NCBI GenBank assembly: GCA_023374045.1
Contig: CM041776.1
Span: 479,869,375-479,933,374 of the forward strand
DNA length: 64,000 bases
Direction: 5' to 3'
Origin: Limonium bicolor
Lineage: Eukaryota > Streptophyta > Magnoliopsida > Caryophyllales > Plumbaginaceae
Shown: piece by piece, positions 42,896 through 55,450 of the stretch
Numbering within the stretch: position 1 is the first letter of the stretch
Layout: each line of letters starts with the position of its first letter
Notes under the pieces: generated by a model
The model's database searches: none
What the model saw: the letters and a program-made list of their open reading frames with translations, nothing else
What the model was told of the DNA's origin: nothing
Made by a program: the position numbers and the translations under genes

Positions 42896-45800
42896 TGTAA
42901 CACCCCATCCACAACGTCGCACTTTATAACCATCTGCAGCGGAAACATAAACCATCACATTACTTAATCCGTTGGTGTTACACGCCGTTAACCACCCACG
43001 TGGCTAACAAGGCTAATACATACATATTATATCGGTCTGATGGACTAGATCCCCGAGCAACTACACCATACAATCCTGATTCCATTTCCAACAATTATTT
43101 ACATATACATCCCCCACTGTACCGAGTATTCATTAACCAATGCCGATAACAAATTCGGTCTTACTACACCTATAATACATACACCATTAAAGGGCTACCA
43201 ATGTACAAACATCTACCCCGTCCTACTCTCGAACGGCTTCCAGCTCCTTGTACCTGAAATAGAAAAAGGAGAAAAGGGTGGCCCCCAAGGGGGTCAGCAC
43301 CTTTGCTGGTATGGTAATCCCGCAGCCCGCATGCTACCGGGCCACGCACAACTAATTGTCGTCTTAGCATGCTGTTGATTATATTTAAATCCTGCATGTA
43401 AACCATAAACCACAACACATTGCATACGCCCAGCTATAGGGCTCAACAAACACCCAACACATCCATACATCCACACATAACAAATCAACATTGTTTCCTT
43501 AACCCTAGAGTGACTCTCCTCTTAATGGAGTTACTTCCTTAACAGACGACATTACCCATTAATCGGGTTATCCTTAAACGCTTCTTATTATAAACCTGAA
43601 TTCATAACCATAATCCACATATCCACAATTTACCACATATAACTTCACACCGAATAGGAATTGCAATACATCCATAACACATAATACAACGGGTACGGTT
43701 CTCTTAAGGAACCAACCCAACCATAATTAGTTCACTTTAGAGCCTAGAGAATGTTGCCAAACTCATGATAAGCTCGTTCCATAACTTGCTACCGTTTCTT
43801 TAAATGAACAGATAACTTAACACTAAGGTGCGTTGGGTACAGTAAACCAAGCACACCGAACAACCATTGTATGCCCCAGAAAACCGACGTGAGTCAGTAA
43901 CATAGCTTTGGCTAAGCTAAAGGGAAGATTGGAAACCCAATGAGTAAACAACCTAACATACACCAAGAGAGTCGAACCGGGTATGACATCGACTCCCGTC
44001 CATCACACGCGTGGCCGGAACATGACCGGACTCCTCACCCCCCATTAGTACACATATACTTATAGTTAAGTAGTTAAGGCTCCATTATGGAACCTATCAC
44101 ATCCACACACCATTCGGTATCACAACCGTGTTAAGCATGTAAGGGAGGTTCACACACCTGCAAACAATAACCATACACCACTAACGCACGCATAGCCGTG
44201 GTTAGAACGTTCCCAAGGTTTGGGTCGTTAAATCCGAATACCGATATCTCCTGTGTACCTAGATTTGGTTAGCTAAGGTTTAACACCTATTTGAGGTTAA
44301 ACGGTATCGGTGACCAGATTCGCCACATAAATGAATTACTATAAACTCATTTCATGTTTTATCTTACAAGGTGGCAAACACACAGAAAAACACATTGGCA
44401 TACAAGCCGGTGTAATCCGGTAGGACACAGGTTGCAAGAAAACCATACCTGTCGCCGGAGTCCACTCTACCATGTCCATTTAGGTTCCTCGAACAATTCT
44501 CGAACAACTGGTACATTAAAGTTACCTTCATTAACATTGGGGTAACATGTTTGTGTAACGTCGAATGACTATAGTTAACTCCGTTAGCTAGTTAAATATC
44601 TTTACATTTTTAACTTGTTTTACTCTCACATTTTACTCCAACTTCTCACCCACCAAACTGTCATTATAACTCACCAAACATGTCCTTAACAACCTTACAA
44701 CATCATTATCCATCACTCCCCATCTTTAGACATCATTTTCCAACCTTTAACAACATTTTTAGAGTGGTCCGGGACTTGGTCCTTACCCTAAGTCCCGGAC
44801 CAACACTTGTAAAACTATCGGCGTATTTCAGCAGGGTGGTCCGGGTCCTTGTACCCATCCCAAGTCCCGGACCACAACCTTATTCCACTCTCGGCCATTT
44901 TAAACAATTGGTCCGGGTCCTTAACCTTAAACCAGGTCCCGGACCTAAACCATAACTCACGGTCTATTTTGCACAATGGTCCGGGACATTACCCATGGCC
45001 TAGGTCCCGGACCCAACCTACAGAATTCACGTACTGCATTTTCCAAGTTCTGCTGCGTTTCTTTACACATCAATTATAGCTTCCCAAAATTTTACGTACA
45101 CTCTTATACTCAAAACTTCACAAATATACACCACATAACAACATAGTGCACAATTTAAATTTGCATAGCTCTTAGGCTCTTAAAATGCAATAATCTTAAA
45201 CACTGAATTTCCACAATATATTTGCCTTTCACCTGCAAATACAAACAGCAGTTCGTATGTTTTTTTACTAGTCTTTTGAGAACATTTTTCTAAGTCATAC
45301 CATTGGCTCTTTAGGTAGTTTGAATACACAACGTACGTTCATTTTCCAAAGGAATTTTAAGCTATTTGGTTAACATAAAACGAGGAAACACCATTTTCTT
45401 TGAGTTTCCATACCTTGAAGCAAGGAGAAGATAATACGTGAAGATGAACTCAAGCTCCTTCCATGGAAATTCCTCTTGGCACCAAAGTGGAGCTCTTGAA
45501 GATTTGAAGGACTAAATCGAAGAGCTTGATGAAACTAAGAGATCGGTGGTCTCGGTTTTAGATTTGGACAAGTGAGCAAGAAGTTATATGAATTTGAAGT
45601 AGTATGTTGGTGCTGGTGGTTCGATCGTGAAAGAGAGAACAGGAAGGAGAAGGCTACGTGAGATAGTAAGGAAATGAGAGAATGAATGATTGTAGTTGCT
45701 TTTGAAGAAATTAAATACATAAAGCAAATAGTGCCTTTTTCAATACTCACTGATTGTTCACTTATTTGCTCAATCAGCAAGCAAGTGACGTCCCAGCACA

Positions 45801-46344
45801 TACAAACCGACCCACATATACATATAAGGGGTTATTTAGTCTTTATAGCTCAATTAAATTACATATGTTATATATGTTACAAACTAGCTTATTTTAGTTA
45901 CTATTCACTATAACAAAACACATAAAAGTGAAATATTTATTTCTTATTAATTTAAACTTCCAAATGTGATACTAAATAGTACACATATTAATTAAAGAGT
46001 AATAATGGACATTTAGCCATTTAAAACTCATTTACACGACAGTTACTCAAAAACGTGCTTTTAAGGCTCCTCAAAGCACATTTTGTATTTTAACTTGTTT
46101 TCAAGCTCGGTTTTCTTTGGTAACTGATTTAATAAATTCATTAATATACATATAAGGTCTTGGTAAGTTTATTAAGTCTTAACCAAGGTTATTCCAAGCT
46201 TAGAGCATATTTCGCCCTTTATTGCCTTTTAGACAATTTATTGTATTTACTATTTATTAAATTGTTTATTAATGTTTCTAAGACTCTTTTTAGTCTTAAT
46301 AATTTATTATTTAATGTTTAAACACAAAGGTTTGGGGTATTTCA
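42896..46344 (-). repeat. E6 5' LTR
   Basis: 3449 bp, partner of 34719-38180. The target duplication ACCAC follows at 46345. The hairpin array is at 44766-45014. Confidence 0.92.
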
Positions 46345-46349
46345 ACCAC

Positions 46350-46965
46350 ATTCAAAGGTGAGGTAAACGGCGTAACTCCGACCGAAGGAGATAATTTGTA
46401 AATTTACGTTTAAACCTGTAAAAAGTAACAAAGAACGGATACACAACTATCAGGGATGACGAAGCACCTAGGTACAACAACCACACAGCCAAAAGCTTGT
46501 GAACCCTGACATTACACCCTAGGCACCCCCGCTGAGCTTTTCATGTATGACCCCTTTACAACACTACAAGCTCCACAAACAAGCCAACCAATGATGAATA
46601 ACCGACCCGGTGACCAAAGGAAGCGGAGCCCGTCTTTTGAGCAACAACTTCACAAGTCCAAAGAAGCAAAACCGCTACCAGCATGACGAAACGATCTGCA
46701 AATGGTCCCAAATTGACACAGGATCCAAATGAGCTAACATCAAAAATAGCTCTCAAAGTTCAAAGCCGGGAAACACAAGAACCCCGAAGGAAAGGAAATT
46801 CAAAAGAAAGGCGAAACCTGAAAAGCCTCGAAGAAATCCAAAATCGGAAAAAAGAAAGAAGATGCAAGGAACAATCCAAAAGTTTCAAGCCCCAAGTTCA
46901 TAAGCGAAGCCATCATGAAGTAGCCAAACGACTTCAAGGCAAAGAAGATAAGTCCGAGAGGCGGT
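46350..46965 (+). other. E5 interior segment between E6 and E7
   Basis: Continuation of E5 after E6. No recognisable protein. The purine-rich 46683-46970 gives a Lys/Arg/Glu-rich open frame (MTKRSANGPKLTQDPNEL start) that runs into the E7 LTR; I regard it as compositional. GCAAG at 46966-46970 is the E7 target duplication. Confidence 0.5.
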
Positions 46966-46970
46966 GCAAG

Positions 46971-48907
46971 TGATAAGTGTGAAATATATCTATTTTTAGG
47001 GCTTTAATTCTTCCTATTTTCATAACAATTGATGTCATATTTCTCACTTATCTTATATTTTCTAAGTTTTATATTTAGATGAGAGCTTATATATTTTATG
47101 TGTCTAATGCAGGAAATGATGACGTTTATGTATATATATATACCGTTGCTGTTTAAGGAAGGAGATATATAATCATTCATGCATATCGATCACGTGAAGA
47201 AGTGCTGAGAATAATCACCATCCATCATATATTGATACATGCACGTGGACTTTGCTGAGAAGTAAAAGTGTAGGTGGGCTGCTACTTCGGTCGTAGGCAG
47301 GCCTCACAAATAAGAGAAATGGGTGTAGAAAATAAATGGGTTGGCGGTTGGATTGAAGAATAAAATAATAAAGTAAAGAATGACATGGGCTGCTACATTG
47401 ACTTGCATGAGAGGTTGCTTGCATTCACGTTGGATGCAGCCGGCTTCACATAAAGGGAAAAAAAGTGTTTGCAGCATATTATTTTAATACAGGCTCCAAT
47501 TCTTGGTGGGGGCCGCATTTTCATGGTTGCACGGCAGAATCGGGATTGCCAATTCGAAAAGAGGAGACGGGACACATTTGATAAAGAAAAGGAAGAATTT
47601 AGAAAGGGGGAGCGCAAAAGATAAAAAAAGGGGGCGGATAACAATACGATATTTTATATAACGTTCTTTACGCCACAAGAGAGAAAAACCCTAGTCGGCT
47701 GCGCCGTAATACTCCAATTTCAAAGATCAAAAGCCTGCAACTCCACTGTTCCATCAATTACCTCTGGGCGCAGCACTCCATTGGAAGAATTTCCCAGCGC
47801 CGTATTCCTGCAAGCCCACCGTACCATCATCACATCAATTTCCACCTTCACCGAGCCACCTTCATCCAACGCCATACACTCATCCACCATCACCGTCCAA
47901 CTCACGATCGAAATCAAATTCCACCGTTATCACCCTTCCGTCCTCACCACATCATTATCACAATCGCTCATCATCATAGCATTACGCAGAGAGAGGAGGC
48001 GCGGTACAGCAGCGGTACATTGAGATTCCCGAACAGAAACCGAGCAACACCGGACTTATCGAGGGCATTAGTAACTTATTTTTATTTGTTACATTATTAT
48101 TGCGTGTTACGTTTTTATTCTTTACGTGTTGTTTTATGTTCGTGCAATGTTTGTTTTCGTTTCTAAAACCATGAGTGAGTAGTTTTATTTAGCTTCCCGG
48201 GTTAGGGAAGCGAGTCTTTTTCGTAGAATTCACGTTATGTAAATTTCTCACTATTATTATAATTTTGCAATAGTTTGATTCCTGTTCTTAATACGCTTAG
48301 ATTTTCTGGCCAATTCTCTAAGTGATTTTTGTAGAGCTTATATCAAAATGCGGTGCTGAGATTAAGTTCTAGACATAGGAAATCAAACCGGATTAACGAC
48401 TAGAAGCATGGCTTGCCTATAGGTTAATCTGTCTCTAATAGGAATTGTGTTTATTGCAATTAACTTGAATTTAACTTGGGCATGGTTTGCGGCTTGTTAT
48501 TTCAGTTAGTTAGGGTTCGTTGTACAAGGACCGGTCAACGAACTATTTATAATTCCTGAGTTTATTGCATAAAATAGTGAAGATTGTTATTAATTGAATT
48601 CGACGAAATAGACGAGTGGAATAACCCGGGGAGCGTTTTTAATTCATTAGATTTTTAAACCGACATTTGCTTTGTTTTTATCGTTTGTTATTTTATTATT
48701 TGTGTTCATTATTTGTTTTGAATTAATTGAAAACCTGAAAAAGTGACAATTTCCCGTTTTCTTAGTTTAATTTAGTTTCTCAGTTAGATTAATAATTTGT
48801 CAGTTAATTGAACGAGGTCCCTGAGTTCGACAACCCACTTAATCACTATACCCGCAAAACGATAGGTACACTGCCTAGGTAGAGATAGTAACATATTTCT
48901 GCTAACA
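46971..48907 (+). repeat. E7 5' LTR
   Basis: 1937 bp, TGATAAGTGTGAAATA...TTTCTGCTAACA. A TATA-like TTTTATATAACG is at about 47652-47663. Minus-strand ORFs over 47215-47680 recur in both LTRs and have no protein signature. Confidence 0.93.
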
Positions 48908-48913
48908 AGTTTT

Positions 48914-48931
48914 TGGCGCCGTTGCCGGGGA
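48914..48931 (+). promoter_or_regulatory. E7 primer-binding site (tRNA-Asp type)
   Basis: TGGCGCCGTTGCCGGGGA, six bases after the LTR. Identical to the E1 site. Confidence 0.92.
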
Positions 48932-49612
48932 CCTCTGGCACGGTTAATTGACATTTTTATTTATTTAATTGAGATTTTTTTTCTAGTTTATCTTCTTTTA
49001 TTTTCAGATTATTCTGGTTGATTTTTTTTTTAGTTAACTTGTTACGTATCCAAAAAAAAAATTTTCTCGTTTCGAATTCGATTTCCCTACTTCTTACGTT
49101 TTGTCATTTAAATTTGTTTACTTTTGTCGTAGGACTAGATTAGGATCAACTTTACGTATTTATGTTTTAAATTTGATCTTGCTTTACGTTTTTGTTGGCT
49201 GACTTTTTTTTTCATTTTATTTAATTAGTTTTTGATTTTGGTTATTAGCTGATTTTCTTTTTATTGGAATTTTATTTTTGTTTATCTTTGTTATTTTGTT
49301 TAGTTAATTTTGTTTTTGTGTTTCTTTTCTATTTTACTTTTTATCTTTTTGTTTTTGTTTTTGATTTTGATTTTCTTTATTTTCTGTTACTTTAATTTTT
49401 TTTTAAATTATTTTAGTTGTGATCACGATTTCATTTTTTTTTTCTGATTTTTTTTCTGTTTTTATTCGTTTTATTTCTTTGTTATTTTATTCTATTTTCG
49501 TTTTTATTTTATCCATTATTTATTTTCTGTTTTTATTTTATTTTTGTTTTATTTATTTGTTATTAGTTTTAGCAATTCCCTTTTTATTTTGTTTTTCGAT
49601 AGTATTTTCAGA
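48932..49612 (+). other. Extremely T-rich leader of E7
   Basis: About 680 bases dominated by T with interspersed G and A on the plus strand (runs such as TTTTATTTTTGTTTATC). ORFs here (e.g. from 49419) are homopolymer-driven. It would make a U-rich 5' leader in the element RNA. Confidence 0.85.
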
Positions 49613-50569
49613 ATGACGGACATGCAGACTTTGAGTGAATATCAGCAACCGTCAGTTGAGGGAAGACCTTCTGCTATTGTTCTCCCACAAGTTACAGCAG
49701 CTGAATTAGATTCCTGGCAATTTAAAACGAGTTACATTACCACACTTTACCACCAGGGGCAATTCAGTGGGCTAGACTCGGATGATGCTCCACATCATAT
49801 TTCTTCATTCTTAGAATTTTGTGGTTCATTTAATAAAACAGGAAATTTGAACGAGCGCATCCGTCTTCAGTTGTTTCCCTATTCTTTGAGAGATGGAGCC
49901 TCCAGGTGGTTGAGAAGTCTACAACCTCGTAGCATTCATACCTGGGCTGATCTAGCAAGCAAGTTCCTAGCCAAATATTATCCACAGTCCAAGACCAGAG
50001 AAAAGATCGGTGAGATTAATAACTTTTGTCAGGAACCAGGTGAGTCACTTTATGATTCATGGGATAGATTCAAAGACCTCCAAATTGCATGCCCACACCA
50101 CGGTATGAGTGATAGGGACCTTGTTTTGTCATTCTTTAATGGTTTAAGTGATTCTAATAAGCTTTTGCTGAATTCTGCTTCTGGAGGAAATTTTATGAGT
50201 AAGACAGGTGCAGAAGCAATTGAGCTCCTGGATTCGATGACCGAGAGCACCAGACAGTGGTGCAAGAATAAGGGGAGAGGAGAAGCTGGAATTCACAGTT
50301 TTCCCCCGCAGGATCATATTTCAGCTCAGTTGTCAGCATTAGCAAAAGCTATTGAGAAGCTTACCTTGAATCAACCACAACAAACGGTGAAGGCAGCAGC
50401 TACATTTTCCCAGTATTTGAATCCGTGTTGTGATATCTGTGGTGGAGCCCATGAGACCTTCAACTGCGAGGGACCTGGTTTTGCTGGAAATCCAGAGGAG
50501 GTAAATTCTATAAATAACCGACCAGGTAACTCTTTTCCTAATGCTTATGGTCAAAAGTTGGAGAAATAA
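49613..50569 (+). CDS. gag: E7 gag (Athila-type), truncated by a frameshift
   Basis: A 318-residue frame from the ATG at 49613 (MTDMQTLSEYQQPSVEG), the first ATG after the T-rich leader. The capsid domain covers about residues 50-200 with YHQGQFSGLDSDDAPHHISS, LQLFPYSLRDGASRWLRSL and ESLYDSWDRFKDLQIACPHH. A cysteine motif CCDICGGAHETFNC lies at about 272-285, as in E1 (CSQCGDAHDYEDC). The frame then leaves the expected path near 50545 and stops at 50569. It would form the particle core. The gag-protease frame is broken in this copy. Confidence 0.88.
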   Translation: MTDMQTLSEYQQPSVEGRPSAIVLPQVTAAELDSWQFKTSYITTLYHQGQFSGLDSDDAPHHISSFLEFCGSFNKTGNLNERIRLQLFPYSLRDGASRWLRSLQPRSIHTWADLASKFLAKYYPQSKTREKIGEINNFCQEPGESLYDSWDRFKDLQIACPHHGMSDRDLVLSFFNGLSDSNKLLLNSASGGNFMSKTGAEAIELLDSMTESTRQWCKNKGRGEAGIHSFPPQDHISAQLSALAKAIEKLTLNQPQQTVKAAATFSQYLNPCCDICGGAHETFNCEGPGFAGNPEEVNSINNRPGNSFPNAYGQKLEK

Positions 50570-51373
50570 TCAACAGTCTCAGTGGCGAGGTAATGATCTG
50601 TCTATGGGCAATAATTCTTATAATCAGACTAATAGACACTCTCATTTTAATAGACAGCAGGAACAAGTTCATGATCCCCAGGAAGGAAACAGCAAGATGA
50701 GAGCATGTTGCAGAGTTGCTGAAACAGGGCCAGGCTACTAATTCCAGAATTGCAGACTTGGAGGCCAAAGTTGCTGATCAAGCCTACATAAATCAGAGTG
50801 TAGAGAGGCAGTTGAGTCAAATGTCACAGCAGTTAGCACAAATGCAAGCAGGGTCGCTTACAAATCAACCGAAACCAAATCCGGTAGAACATTGTAAATC
50901 AGTAACATTGGACGGTGAGAAATGACCGGAACCTAGTGCTCCTGAAGCTGCAAAAGAAAGTTTCATGCATGAAATTGTAGAAGTTGAGGACTCTGACAGC
51001 AAAGTAGAAAAATCCAAGGAGGATGAGTCTCCTGAGACTCAACCTACTTTATTTTCTTTTTCTGATTCTCGAATTGCATTAATAAAATCATTGTCATATC
51101 CTGTTCCAGTTTTAATGAGTGATTATGATAAGCAATTTGAGAAATTTCTAAGCTTCATGGAACCATTGACTGCTAAGTATTCTTTTGAATATATTTGTAC
51201 TAGGATGCCCAATTATGCTAAATTTTTGAAGAATCCCAGATTTGATAAGCATAATTTGCAGGAGCATGAGACAGTAGAGTTAACAGAGACGGTCTCAGCA
51301 GTCCTTCTGAGAAGCTCCCTCCTAAGCTTGGTGATCCTGGACTCCCCATCATACCTTGCTCTATTGAAAGGTA
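50570..51373 (+). pseudogene. E7 gag tail and linker, frameshifted
   Basis: Two frames carry the continuation. 50716-50925 is a coiled coil (ATNSRIADLEAKVADQAY) that ends at a TGA. 50965-51384 contains the acidic linker and the block MPNYAKFLKNPRFDKHNLQE, homologous to the E1 block at 1076. Frame changes near 50700 and 51305 and a stop at 50923 show decay. Confidence 0.75.
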
Positions 51374-52111
51374 GATTGCGGTAAAGGTTTGTGCGATTTA
51401 GGTGCTAGCATCAACTTAATGCCTTTATCAATTTTTAATAAACTAGGAGTTGGTCAATGCTCTCCTACTTCCATTCGATTGCAATTGGCTGACCGCTCCA
51501 TAGTTTATCCAAAGGGTAAGGTAGAGGACCTAATAGTGACAATAGGTAAATTTTCTTTTCCTGCTGATTTCATCGTTGTGGATATGGAGGAGGACTCAGA
51601 AGTGCCTATTATTTTAGGTAGACCTTTTATGCGCACTGCTCGTATTTTAATAGATGCAGAAGAAGGGAAAATAATTTTGCGATACCATAATGAGCAGGTA
51701 TCTTTTGATATGACTCCTAATAAAAGAAATCTTGCAGGAGTTCAGTTTTGTTCTGGTATAGCTATTGTTGACTCTTCAGTGCAGGAGATAGGATTGCAGA
51801 GAGAGCCTGAGATGCCTAAAATTTTTTCAAAGATCACCAAGACATGTAAGAAAACTGAGACACTAGTAAAGAAGAGACATTCTTCTGCTGCCTACATGAC
51901 TGAGACGCCGGACAAAGGTAAGGATCATATTTATTTTGCTTATCTGGACGACTTTCATGATGGAATGCACACCCCCAAACGAGTACGACAAAAGAAGAAA
52001 GTTGAAAAAGTTTGGCGGTTTAAGCGGATCCTTCAACCAAAAAGAAGATGTCTGGTGGATCCTGGTAAACGTAACCCTCCTGATTCAACACGTGGCAATG
52101 AGATGACGTAA
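51374..52111 (+). pseudogene. E7 aspartic protease with a short C-terminal tail
   Basis: The active-site block LCDLGASINLMPLSIF is followed by IRLQLADRSIVYPKGKVEDL and VPIILGRPFMRTARILID, the complete retropepsin domain of an Athila element. Instead of RT, the frame continues about 100 residues with a basic tail (KRVRQKKKVEKVWRFKRIL) and ends at the stop before 52111. The listed ATG-less start (TTG) is not a true start: the protease was part of the gag fusion, now displaced by frameshift near 51375. Confidence 0.82.
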
Positions 52112-53513
52112 TCGAGGGAAAGTCTAGCCAAAGACAATAAAGAAGGGCGGCTGACTGGGAGGCAACCCAGTGGTATTTTTAGTTTAATTTTTGCTTTTCA
52201 TGTTATTTATTTGTTTTCACAAATCCATGTTTTCTGTTTCCTTTATTCACTCCAAGGTTCTAATGCCCATGCGTTTAATGAGATGCTTTTAGCGTCAATT
52301 CTTGTTGTTTTTCTGAGATTGCTTGCAGGTGTGGTGATCATAGACACTCCATAGGCTGGACACTTGCTTCACAGCAAGTGTGAGGTAGATTCCTACCCCG
52401 GTAAAGGACTTAAGTGTGAGGAAGGTGCCCTTCCTCAATCTGAAGATATCAGGGGAGTTTTCGTGTCATTTCACTCTTATTTTAAGTCAAGCTTACGCTT
52501 TGAATGCATCAAGTCCATGAGATCTTTAGTTAACTTTTGATGAATTTGCACTATTTAGAAAGTCCTCTTCTTGGTTTGAATTTGTGAACAATGAGGACAT
52601 TGCTCCTCTTAAGTGTGAGAAAGTAGGAGTACTTTCTAAATATTGTCATTGCACTTAATGCCACATTTACTTTTGATTGTCCTTTTGTTTTGAAAGAATT
52701 GCTTCTTTTAAGTGCCAATAAATATTGAATTCAGGTGAAAATTTTTGTTGAGGTTTTGAAAACAAGCCTGATGGCCACCTCAAGAATCTTTCTGCTTTTG
52801 GCTGTTTGTATGTATAGTTTTATCCAAACTGAATCTATTTTCACTAAAATTTGGTGGATTAGCTGATTATTAAAACTGAATTAGTCTAGTTTGGGATTTT
52901 GGGAATGATGAAAAAGTTTGGTATGAAAAGGATAAGGCAAGGTACTCCGCTGATCTGAATTAAATTTCTGAACCAAAACAGGCCTCTTCATTCGGTTATT
53001 AAGTCCTTGGGGTGCTTCATCACCCATCTACCTAAGGTCATCTGATCTGGGATAGAAGGCCCAAAGCCGCTACAAGGGTGAAGAGAAAAGTCTGAGGGGA
53101 TGAATTGAATATGCAAATATCAAAATAGAATGTTGAGGAAAAAGAACTTTGAAAAGTTAAAAGTGTAATTCAATTTTGCTTATTCTGATCATGAGTACGT
53201 GGTGTTGAAAGGTATCGCGGAATAAGGCGTTACTTCACACCCCTTGTCATCCAAAGGTTAGAGAAAGAAACGGTGGAAGATCCCAAACTATTTTGTTTCA
53301 GTTTCTATAATCTAACTTCTCCATGCTTTTAACTTCACTCTTTTTCACTGTTTGCGAAAACCTACAGCTAGTAGCAGAACTTTTCTTTTGATTGTCATTT
53401 TGCTTGTTTTCCATCGGCAGTTGTTTGATCCTGAGTTTTAATACTACGGCCCTTAAGAGTAGTCATATTCTGTATTTGCTTGAGGACAAGCAAAAGCTAA
53501 GTGTGAGGAAGTT
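52112..53513 (+). other. E7 3' non-coding region and polypurine tract
   Basis: No ORF of note. It begins with a GACTGGGAGGCAACCCAG inverted repeat typical of the region after pol in Athila-like elements. AAGTGTGAG words recur (52410, 52613, 53499). The last one, CTAAGTGTGAGGAAGTT (53497-53513), abuts the LTR and is the PPT. An env-like ORF is absent. Confidence 0.7.
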
Positions 53514-55445
53514 TGATAAGTGTGAAATATATCTATTTTTAGGGCTTTAATTCTTCCTATTTTCATAACAATTGATGTCATATTTCTCACTTATCTTATA
53601 TTTTCTAAGTTTTATATTTAGATGAGAGCTTATATATTTTATGTGTCTAATGCAGGAAATGATGACGTTTATGTATATATATATACCGTTGCTGTTTAAG
53701 GAAGGAGATATATAATCATTCATGCATATCGATCACGTGAAGAAGTGCTGAGAATAATCACCATCCATCATATATTGATACATGCACGTGGACTTTGCTG
53801 AGAAGTAAAAGTGTAGGTGGGCTGCTACTTCGGTCGTAGGCAGGCCTCACAAATAAGAGAAATGGGTGTAGAAAATAAATGGGTTGGCGGTTGGATTGAA
53901 GAATAAAATAATAAAGTAAAGAATGACATGGGCTGCTACATTGACTTGCATGAGAGGTTGCTTGCATTCACGTTGGATGCAGCCGGCTTCACATAAAGGG
54001 AAAAAAAAGTGTTTGCAGCATATTATTTTAATACAGGCTCCAATTCTTGGTGGGGGCCGCATTTTCATGGTTGCACTGCAGAATCGGGATTGCCAATTCG
54101 AAAAGAGGAGACGGGACACATTTGATAAAGAAAAGGAAGAATTTAGAAAGGGGAAGCGCAAAAGATAAAAAAAGGGGGCGGATAACAATACGATATTTTA
54201 TATATCGTTCTTTACGCCACAAGAGAGGAAAACCCTAGTGGGCGCGCCGTAATACTCCAATTTCAAAGATCAAAAGCCTGCAACTCCACTGTTCCATCAA
54301 TTACCTCTGGGCGCAGCACTCCATTGGAAGAATTTCCCAGCGCCGTATTCCTGCAAGCCCACCGTACCATCATCACATCAATTTCCACCTTCACCGAGCC
54401 ACCTTCATCCAACGCCATACACTCATCCACCATCACCGTCCAACTCACGATCGAAATCAAATTCCACCGTTATCACCCTTCCGTCCTCACCACATCATTA
54501 TCACAATCGCTCATCATCATAGCATTACGCAGAGAGAGGAGGCGCGGTACAGCAGCGGTACATTGAGATTCCCGAACAGAAACCGAGCAACACCAGACTT
54601 ATCGAGGGCATTAGTAACTTATTTATTTGTTACATTATTATTGCGTGTTACGTTTTATTCTTTACGTGTTGTTTTATGTTCGTGCAATGTTGTTTTCGTT
54701 TCTAAAACCATGAGTGAGTAGTTTTATTTAGCTTCCCGGGTTAGGGAAGCGAGTCTTTTTCGTAGAATTCACGTTATGTAAATTTCTCACTATTATTATT
54801 TGCAATAGTTTGATTCCTGTCTTAATACGCTTAGATTTTCTGGCCAATTCTCTAAGTGATTTTTGTAGAGCTTATATCAAAATGCGGTGCTGAGATTAAG
54901 TTCTAGACATAGGAAATCAAACCGGATTAACGACTAGAAGCATGGCTTGCCTATAGGTTAATCTGTCTCTAATAGGAATTGTGTTTATTGCAATTAACTT
55001 GAATTTAACTTGGGCATGGTTTGCGGCTTGTTATTTCAGTTAGTTAGGGTTCGTTGTACAAGGACCGGTCAACGAACTATTTATAATTCCTGAGTTTATT
55101 GCATAAAATAGTGAAGATTGTTATTAATTGAATTCGACGAAATAGACGAGTGGAATAACCCGGGGAGCGTTTTTAATTCATTAGATTTTTAAACCGACAT
55201 TTGCTTTGTTGTTTTTATCGTTTTGTTATTTTATTATTTGTGTTCGTTATTTGTTTTGAATTAATTGAAAACCTGAAAAAGTGACAATTTCCCGTTTTCT
55301 TAGTTTAATTTAGTTTCTCAGTTAGATTAATAATTTGTCAGTTAATTGAACGAGGTCCCTGAGTTCGACAACCCACTTAATCACTATACCCGCAAAACGA
55401 TAGGTACACTGCCTAGGTAGAGATAGTAACATATTTCTGCTAACA
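53514..55445 (+). repeat. E7 3' LTR
   Basis: 1932 bp, close match to 46971-48907 with a small number of indels and substitutions. The target duplication GCAAG follows at 55446. Confidence 0.93.
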
Positions 55446-55450
55446 GCAAG

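Larger units (their letters stand above)
34719..46344 (-). mobile_element. E6: Tekay/Del-like chromovirus derivative nested in E5
   Basis: LTRs at 34719-38180 and 42896-46344 are flanked by the perfect duplication ACCAC (34714-34718 and 46345-46349). On the minus strand the LTR reads TGAAATACCCC...GGGGTGTTACA. The PBS beside the right LTR is TGGTATCAGAGC (initiator tRNA-Met), and the PPT beside the left LTR is TTTTAAGGGGGGTAGAC. The 4.7-kb interior has no gag, RT or integrase motif that I can recognise; only the last residues of a pol frame over the PPT are left. Large LTRs with a non-coding interior fit a LARD-like non-autonomous derivative. Confidence 0.9.
46971..55445 (+). mobile_element. 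E7: non-autonomous Athila-type element with gag and protease only
   Basis: LTRs at 46971-48907 and 53514-55445 are flanked by the perfect duplication GCAAG (46966-46970 and 55446-55450). The PBS is the tRNA-Asp site also found in E1, and the PPT is AAGTGTGAGGAAGTT. The interior (4.6 kb) has a T-rich leader, gag, a frameshifted linker and a protease, then jumps directly to the post-pol spacer (GACTGGGAGGCAACCCAGTG at about 52160). RT, RNase H and integrase are missing. It would rely on a full Athila relative. Confidence 0.92.

Noticed and set aside
46683..46973. Basic 96-residue protein
   Set aside because: Purine-rich composition, runs across the E7 insertion boundary, no relatives recognised.
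47215..48023. ORFs on both strands of the E7 LTR
   Set aside because: Duplicated at 53758-54566 in the other LTR and lacking any domain; LTR sequence.
49419..49616. Hydrophobic 65-residue membrane protein
   Set aside because: A product of the T-rich leader (Phe/Leu/Ile codons).
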